Assembly (NCBI GenBank): GCA_964388155.1
Contig: CAYLYH010000026.1
Span: 1-37,026 of the forward strand
DNA from: JACNKV01 sp964388155
Lineage (GTDB): Bacteria; Fidelibacterota; Marinisomatia; Marinisomatales; JACNKV01
DNA length: 37,026 nt
Reading direction: 5' to 3'
The number at the start of each line of letters is the position of its first letter. Positions within the stretch are counted from its first letter, which is position 1. Of the stretch, positions 34,173 through 37,026 are shown one piece after another. A program made the translations under genes and the position numbers. The notes under the pieces were generated by a model, which made no database searches, was not told the origin of the DNA, and saw only the letters and a list, made by a program, of their open reading frames with translations.

Positions 34173-34205
34173 AATCCTTATCCATTTTCATTTCTATAAA
34201 TATTT

Positions 34206-34220
34206 AATCCCTACGGGATT
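34206..34220. repeat. REP-like palindrome, TAC loop (copy B)
   Basis: AATCCCTACGGGATT is a perfect 6-bp stem around the same TAC loop. Its stem differs from copy A at two base pairs that change together, so the fold rather than the sequence is kept. Confidence 0.6.
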
Positions 34221-34241
34221 TCCCTTTTTCGACTGTATTAG

Positions 34242-34314
34242 CATGGAGCCCCGTAAAAAACACGGGATCTCCCCGCCTGCCAAGAGCAAAGCGACGGGCA
34301 GGTGCTTCGCTCCG
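34242..34314. repeat. GC-rich nested hairpins
   Basis: GGAG with CTCC and CCCGT with ACGGG build one stem with an internal loop (about 34242-34272). Immediately after, CCTGCC pairs with GGCAGG, and GAGCAAAGC pairs with GCTTCGCTC with one mismatch, within 34274-34314. The second pair of stems excludes one another, so only one can form at a time. No coding potential is seen. Confidence 0.5.
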
Positions 34315-34377
34315 ACTTTCTACTTTTCACTTTCAACTAAATCACTCACTCACTCCACGCGTTCCTTCGTCAGCGTA

Positions 34378-34396
34378 GAATTGACATAGTCAATTC
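34378..34396. repeat. Hairpin repeat, copy 2
   Basis: GAATTGACATAGTCAATTC is a perfect 8-bp stem with an ATA loop, 11 nt beyond the stop of the DNA methyltransferase. It is a variant of the element at 23351-23368, which likewise follows a minus-strand gene stop. Confidence 0.6.
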
Positions 34397-34407
34397 ACTC
34401 CAAAGTA

Positions 34408-35226
34408 TCACGTTTTGTCCATACGTTTCATTGCCATCAGTAGTTTATCTTGGTCGGTTTCAAATCCGATAAATCGCCGTCCCATCTTTTTTGCGACAAT
34501 CCCGACACCGGCATTTCCCATAAACGGATCCAAAATCCAATTCAGTTTAAAACTGCTGACGTTCAAAATTCGTTGAATAAGGGATTCAGGCTTATCTCCA
34601 TAATCAGAGGAATGTTGAGTGTGCAGGATATCCGCCCAAAAGTTAATTTGTTTTCCTCCGAGCGGAGCGGCAGATTCTCCGGCAGAGCGCTGGTTAATCA
34701 TAAATTCGTTTGTTTTGGTGGCGAACCAGATATCTCCGACGGTGTTTCTCCATGTTTGAATACGGGGTTGATCTCCGGCGTGTTCATTGCGCCACGTGAT
34801 GCGAGACTGCACCTGAAAATGACTGCTTAACAGAGAGTGATACATCCCGGACAATCGCCATCCACACAACAGATAAATTGCTCCGGTGGATTTTAACACT
34901 CGTTTAACTTCGACGACCCATCGTTCGTTCCACTGATAATATTCCTGTAGCGTGAAATGTGTTTTATGATCGTTGGTGTGTTTCATGGGGGTTTCCGGCG
35001 GATCGGCAATCACCAAATCAATCGAATCCCCCGGGAGTTTTTCCAATCCTTGGGTGCCATCGGCATGAAAGAGCCCTTCACGCATCTGGTCTGTCTCCAT
35101 CCGGATATCATCTGCTCTGCGAATTGCCGGCAGATACCGGTTCAAATCAGAGACGGTCATGCCGCTCGAAACTTCCAGCGGATGCGTAAACAATGGCGTA
35201 AGTGGTTTGTTTCCCCCTGAGGACAT
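34408..35226 (-). CDS. Orphan DNA methyltransferase (N4-cytosine/N6-adenine class, beta order)
   Basis: This is a 272-aa SAM-dependent methyltransferase of the D12/N6-N4 family with motifs in beta order. Motif IV comes first (LVIADPPETPMKH, about residues 70-82), and motif I is near the C-terminus (DPFMGNAGVGIVAKKMGRRFIGFE). Between them are a RVLKSTGAIYLLCGW segment and a long target-recognition part. Motif IV reads D-P-P-E instead of the usual D-P-P-Y/F/W, which is odd because the aromatic residue stacks on the target base. No restriction endonuclease is nearby, so it would be a solitary regulator-type enzyme or part of a scattered system. The ATG at 35226 is the first available. Confidence 0.82.
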   Translation of the reverse strand: MSSGGNKPLTPLFTHPLEVSSGMTVSDLNRYLPAIRRADDIRMETDQMREGLFHADGTQGLEKLPGDSIDLVIADPPETPMKHTNDHKTHFTLQEYYQWNERWVVEVKRVLKSTGAIYLLCGWRLSGMYHSLLSSHFQVQSRITWRNEHAGDQPRIQTWRNTVGDIWFATKTNEFMINQRSAGESAAPLGGKQINFWADILHTQHSSDYGDKPESLIQRILNVSSFKLNWILDPFMGNAGVGIVAKKMGRRFIGFETDQDKLLMAMKRMDKT

Positions 35227-35322
35227 AACGAAATTTATTAAAGGATATTGTTAATAGTTAATGGTTTATGGTAATTGAGAAATGGTGAGTCGTGAGCGGT
35301 AACAGAAGTAACACGTTACTAC

Positions 35323-35376
35323 TTATCCGTGAAAATCTATTCAATCCGCGTCATCCGCGTTCTGTTTTTTCATTTG
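35323..35376. repeat. Short tandem ATCCG(C/T)G motif
   Basis: Three near-copies of a 9-mer occur here (TATCCGTGA, AATCCGCGT, CATCCGCGT), the last two directly adjacent. They form part of a non-coding stretch between divergent genes and resemble intergenic boilerplate repeats of many bacteria. Confidence 0.4.
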
Positions 35377-35420
35377 TCTAAAATTTGTATTGAACCACAC
35401 CATCGCTGAAATCTACATTC

Positions 35421-35440
35421 TTTCTCCTATGGGAGAGAAA
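35421..35440. repeat. Hairpin in the leader of the repeat lipoprotein gene
   Basis: TCTCC and GGAGA form a 5-bp stem with a TATG loop, extendable by TT/AA past a bulged G. It lies 37 nt before the start codon and resembles the TAC-loop palindromes at 34.2 kb. It could be a small repeat or a leader structure. Confidence 0.4.
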
Positions 35441-35476
35441 TATGAAGTTTTTATGTAAAATAAGAGAGGTGTTGAT

Positions 35477-37026
35477 ATGAAAAACCACTTTCTGAATGTA
35501 ATACTAATCGCTGTTTTTGGCGTGTTAATCGTTTCTACCTGCGACCAGCCGGATACGGAGAAACCAACCGTTACCATCACATACCCGCAAGATGGCACAA
35601 CCGTGTCCGAATTGATTTCAATCACCTGCGTTGCAACCGATAACGAAGGTGTAGAAAAAACAGAGCTTTGGATAGACGGGGTTTCGACCGGTATTATTGA
35701 CAATTCCGAACCATATTCATTGGATTGGAACACCACCACGTATGAAGATAAAACATATACGATAACAGTAAGAGCTTACGATGCAAGCGATAACAAGGCG
35801 GACAGTGAACCGACTACATTGATTGTTGATAATACGGAATCAAATCCGCAAGCTGTCAGTATTAATTCAATTATTTTTAGTGACGGCAGTTTTACAGTAG
35901 AATGGAATCAATCAGCCGACGGAGATTTTTCTTCTTATGAATTGGAGAAGTCCGTTGAGACCACGATGGGTGATTATGATGTAATATACTCAACTGAAAA
36001 TATTACTGATACTACCTATTTAGACAGTGGTGTTGATCCGTTGAGTTACCAGTATTACCGGGTTGCTGTGATTGACACATTCGGATATGAAACAAAAGGT
36101 CAGATAGTCTCTTCTTCATTAGATCCTATTCCTACATCGGTAAACGTTACTTCTGTAACCTACACTCTTGAAGAAATGACCGTAGAATGGGAAGAATCAT
36201 CCGATGGCGACTTCAAAGATTATAAACTTCTTTATTCTGAAACAGAGAATGGTGTTAGGGATACTCTTGTAACCTACACTGATAAATTTACTACCTCACA
36301 TATATTAACTGATTTTGACCCTACTCACGAAAATTGGTTTTGGGTGTTGGTTAGTGATACACTTGGTCAGAGTTCAATTGGAAGTGGAATGACGAATACT
36401 ATTGATAGCTCTCCTACACAAATAAACATTTCATCTGTCACCTATGATTTAACTGAGATGATTGTTACTTGGGGGCAATCTAATGATAATGACTTTGTTT
36501 CATATGCGTTACTCTACTCTGAAACACAAAGTGGAGAACAAACAGCCATTACCACAATTACTGATATAAATACTATTTCATACACAATTACTGACTTTGA
36601 CCCAACACAGGAAAGATATTATTGGATAAGAGTAACGGATTATTGGAACCTTACTACTGTTAGTAATGGTTTTATGGTTTTGGATAATCCACCTGCCCCA
36701 TCAGAATTATATCCGATAGTATATGAAAATGATTCACTTATCATCACTTGGTCACAGAACGAGGATGATGACTTTCAATCTTATACTCTTTATGAGTCGC
36801 TATCAGAAGATATGAGCGATCAAACATTAATTTATGAAACCGGCGTTATAAGCGAAACGACGTATACGGTAACAAATATTGATGAGGGTGAAACATGGTA
36901 TTATCAAATTGTGGTTGAAGATTATTGGGGTCTGCAATCAGAAAGCAATATCGGTGGTGCAGTCCCACCCGTAACCGACATTGACGGCAACGTGTATCAA
37001 ACTGTAGAAATCGGCGATCAAGTTTG
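35477..37026 (+). CDS. Repeat lipoprotein: Ig-like domain, four FN3-like repeats and FISUMP domain (3' end outside window)
   Basis: The frame is open from the ATG at 35477 to the window end (516 codons seen, no stop). GAGGTG precedes the ATG. The N-terminus MKNHFLNVIL followed by LIVST-C22 looks like a lipoprotein signal, although T at -1 is unusual for a lipobox. Residues about 28-118 form a bacterial Ig-like domain. Four FN3-like repeats follow, each with a W (143, 238, 332, 425) and a conserved D-x-D-F-x-S/D-Y stretch, with a period of 93-95 residues. The last visible residues, VTDIDGNVYQTVEIGDQV from 499, begin a FISUMP domain. It is probably displayed on the cell surface, and binding or adhesion is a guess. 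Confidence 0.85.
   Translation, partial: MKNHFLNVILIAVFGVLIVSTCDQPDTEKPTVTITYPQDGTTVSELISITCVATDNEGVEKTELWIDGVSTGIIDNSEPYSLDWNTTTYEDKTYTITVRAYDASDNKADSEPTTLIVDNTESNPQAVSINSIIFSDGSFTVEWNQSADGDFSSYELEKSVETTMGDYDVIYSTENITDTTYLDSGVDPLSYQYYRVAVIDTFGYETKGQIVSSSLDPIPTSVNVTSVTYTLEEMTVEWEESSDGDFKDYKLLYSETENGVRDTLVTYTDKFTTSHILTDFDPTHENWFWVLVSDTLGQSSIGSGMTNTIDSSPTQINISSVTYDLTEMIVTWGQSNDNDFVSYALLYSETQSGEQTAITTITDINTISYTITDFDPTQERYYWIRVTDYWNLTTVSNGFMVLDNPPAPSELYPIVYENDSLIITWSQNEDDDFQSYTLYESLSEDMSDQTLIYETGVISETTYTVTNIDEGETWYYQIVVEDYWGLQSESNIGGAVPPVTDIDGNVYQTVEIGDQV

Larger units (their letters stand above)
34103..34407. other. Repeat-rich intergenic region between the methyltransferase and yqeY
   Basis: These 305 bases have no gene but several hairpins: two small palindromes with identical TAC loops, a long hairpin at about 34242-34272, nested stems at 34274-34314, an ACTC microsatellite at about 34343-34356, and the 8-bp stem repeat at 34378-34396. 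The GC content of the hairpins is clearly above that of the surroundings. The yqeY promoter should be at the right-to-left start of this stretch, but I could not fix it. Confidence 0.55.

Noticed and set aside
33759..34199. 146-codon open frame on the plus strand opposite yqeY
   Set aside because: It is a shadow of the clearly conserved yqeY gene and continues into the repeat region.
34103..34407. CRISPR array in the repeat-rich gap
   Set aside because: The repeats are different short palindromes of unequal sequence and spacing, not one direct repeat with uniform spacers, and no cas gene is present.
34408..35226. Restriction-modification system
   Set aside because: Neither neighbour encodes a nuclease or specificity subunit, so only an orphan methyltransferase can be claimed.

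Overview
The window reads as ordinary chromosomal DNA from an AT-rich, probably anaerobic or facultative, Gram-negative bacterium of the FCB group (Fibrobacterota, Neomarinimicrobiota, Cloacimonadota, Ignavibacteria and relatives). Four things point there: a single-chain pyruvate:ferredoxin oxidoreductase, a lipoprotein running into a FISUMP (Fibrobacter succinogenes major paralogous) domain, a decayed FlgD-like/type IX sorting C-terminus, and several secreted metalloproteases and beta-barrel proteins. The phylum is an inference. No tRNA, rRNA, CRISPR array, prophage or complete insertion sequence was recognised.

Layout. 0.4-4.0 kb: nifJ, followed by a terminator and a second hairpin. 4.2-7.8 kb: an ICMT-like membrane methyltransferase, a secreted zinc metalloprotease and a DHFR-family reductase. 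7.8-8.8 kb: a pseudogene scrap of a sorting domain, then a YwiC-like membrane protein on the minus strand. 8.9-12.2 kb: a membrane-anchored penicillin acylase-type hydrolase and a GDPD phosphodiesterase. 12.2-20.2 kb: a purine and methylthioadenosine salvage neighbourhood (purB, hpt, purA, MTA/SAH deaminase, class II aldolase, mtnA, concentrative nucleoside transporter). 20.3-25.3 kb: a large secreted HExxH/beta-propeller/barrel protein, pcm and an ENPP-type phosphodiesterase. 25.3-31.3 kb: a minus-strand series of an FGGY kinase, a PlsC-like acyltransferase, an unknown secreted protein, a probable outer-membrane protein and a PEGA protein. 31.4-34.1 kb: a tightly overlapping yqeY-cvpA-dnaG operon. 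34.1-37.0 kb: a repeat-rich gap, an orphan DNA methyltransferase and the 5' part of a repeat lipoprotein cut by the window end.

The most coherent system is at 12.2-20.2 kb. The transporter can bring in nucleosides, the amidohydrolase can deaminate adenosine-type thioethers, and Hpt, PurA and PurB turn hypoxanthine into AMP. MtnA and the translationally coupled class II aldolase can process the methylthioribose 1-phosphate side of the same metabolite. The two divergent promoter regions of this block each carry a striking symmetric DNA element: an outward-facing 21-bp inverted pair between purA and the deaminase, and a perfect 16-bp palindrome 30 bp before the transporter start. The phosphorylase that would join the two halves is not in the window.

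Several gaps carry hairpin-rich repeats, including a 130-bp composite element and REP-like palindromes with a TAC loop, which suggests a genome-wide family of small non-coding repeats. For many genes I moved the start inward from the longest open frame to an ATG supported by a ribosome binding site, a signal peptide or coupling to the gene before it.
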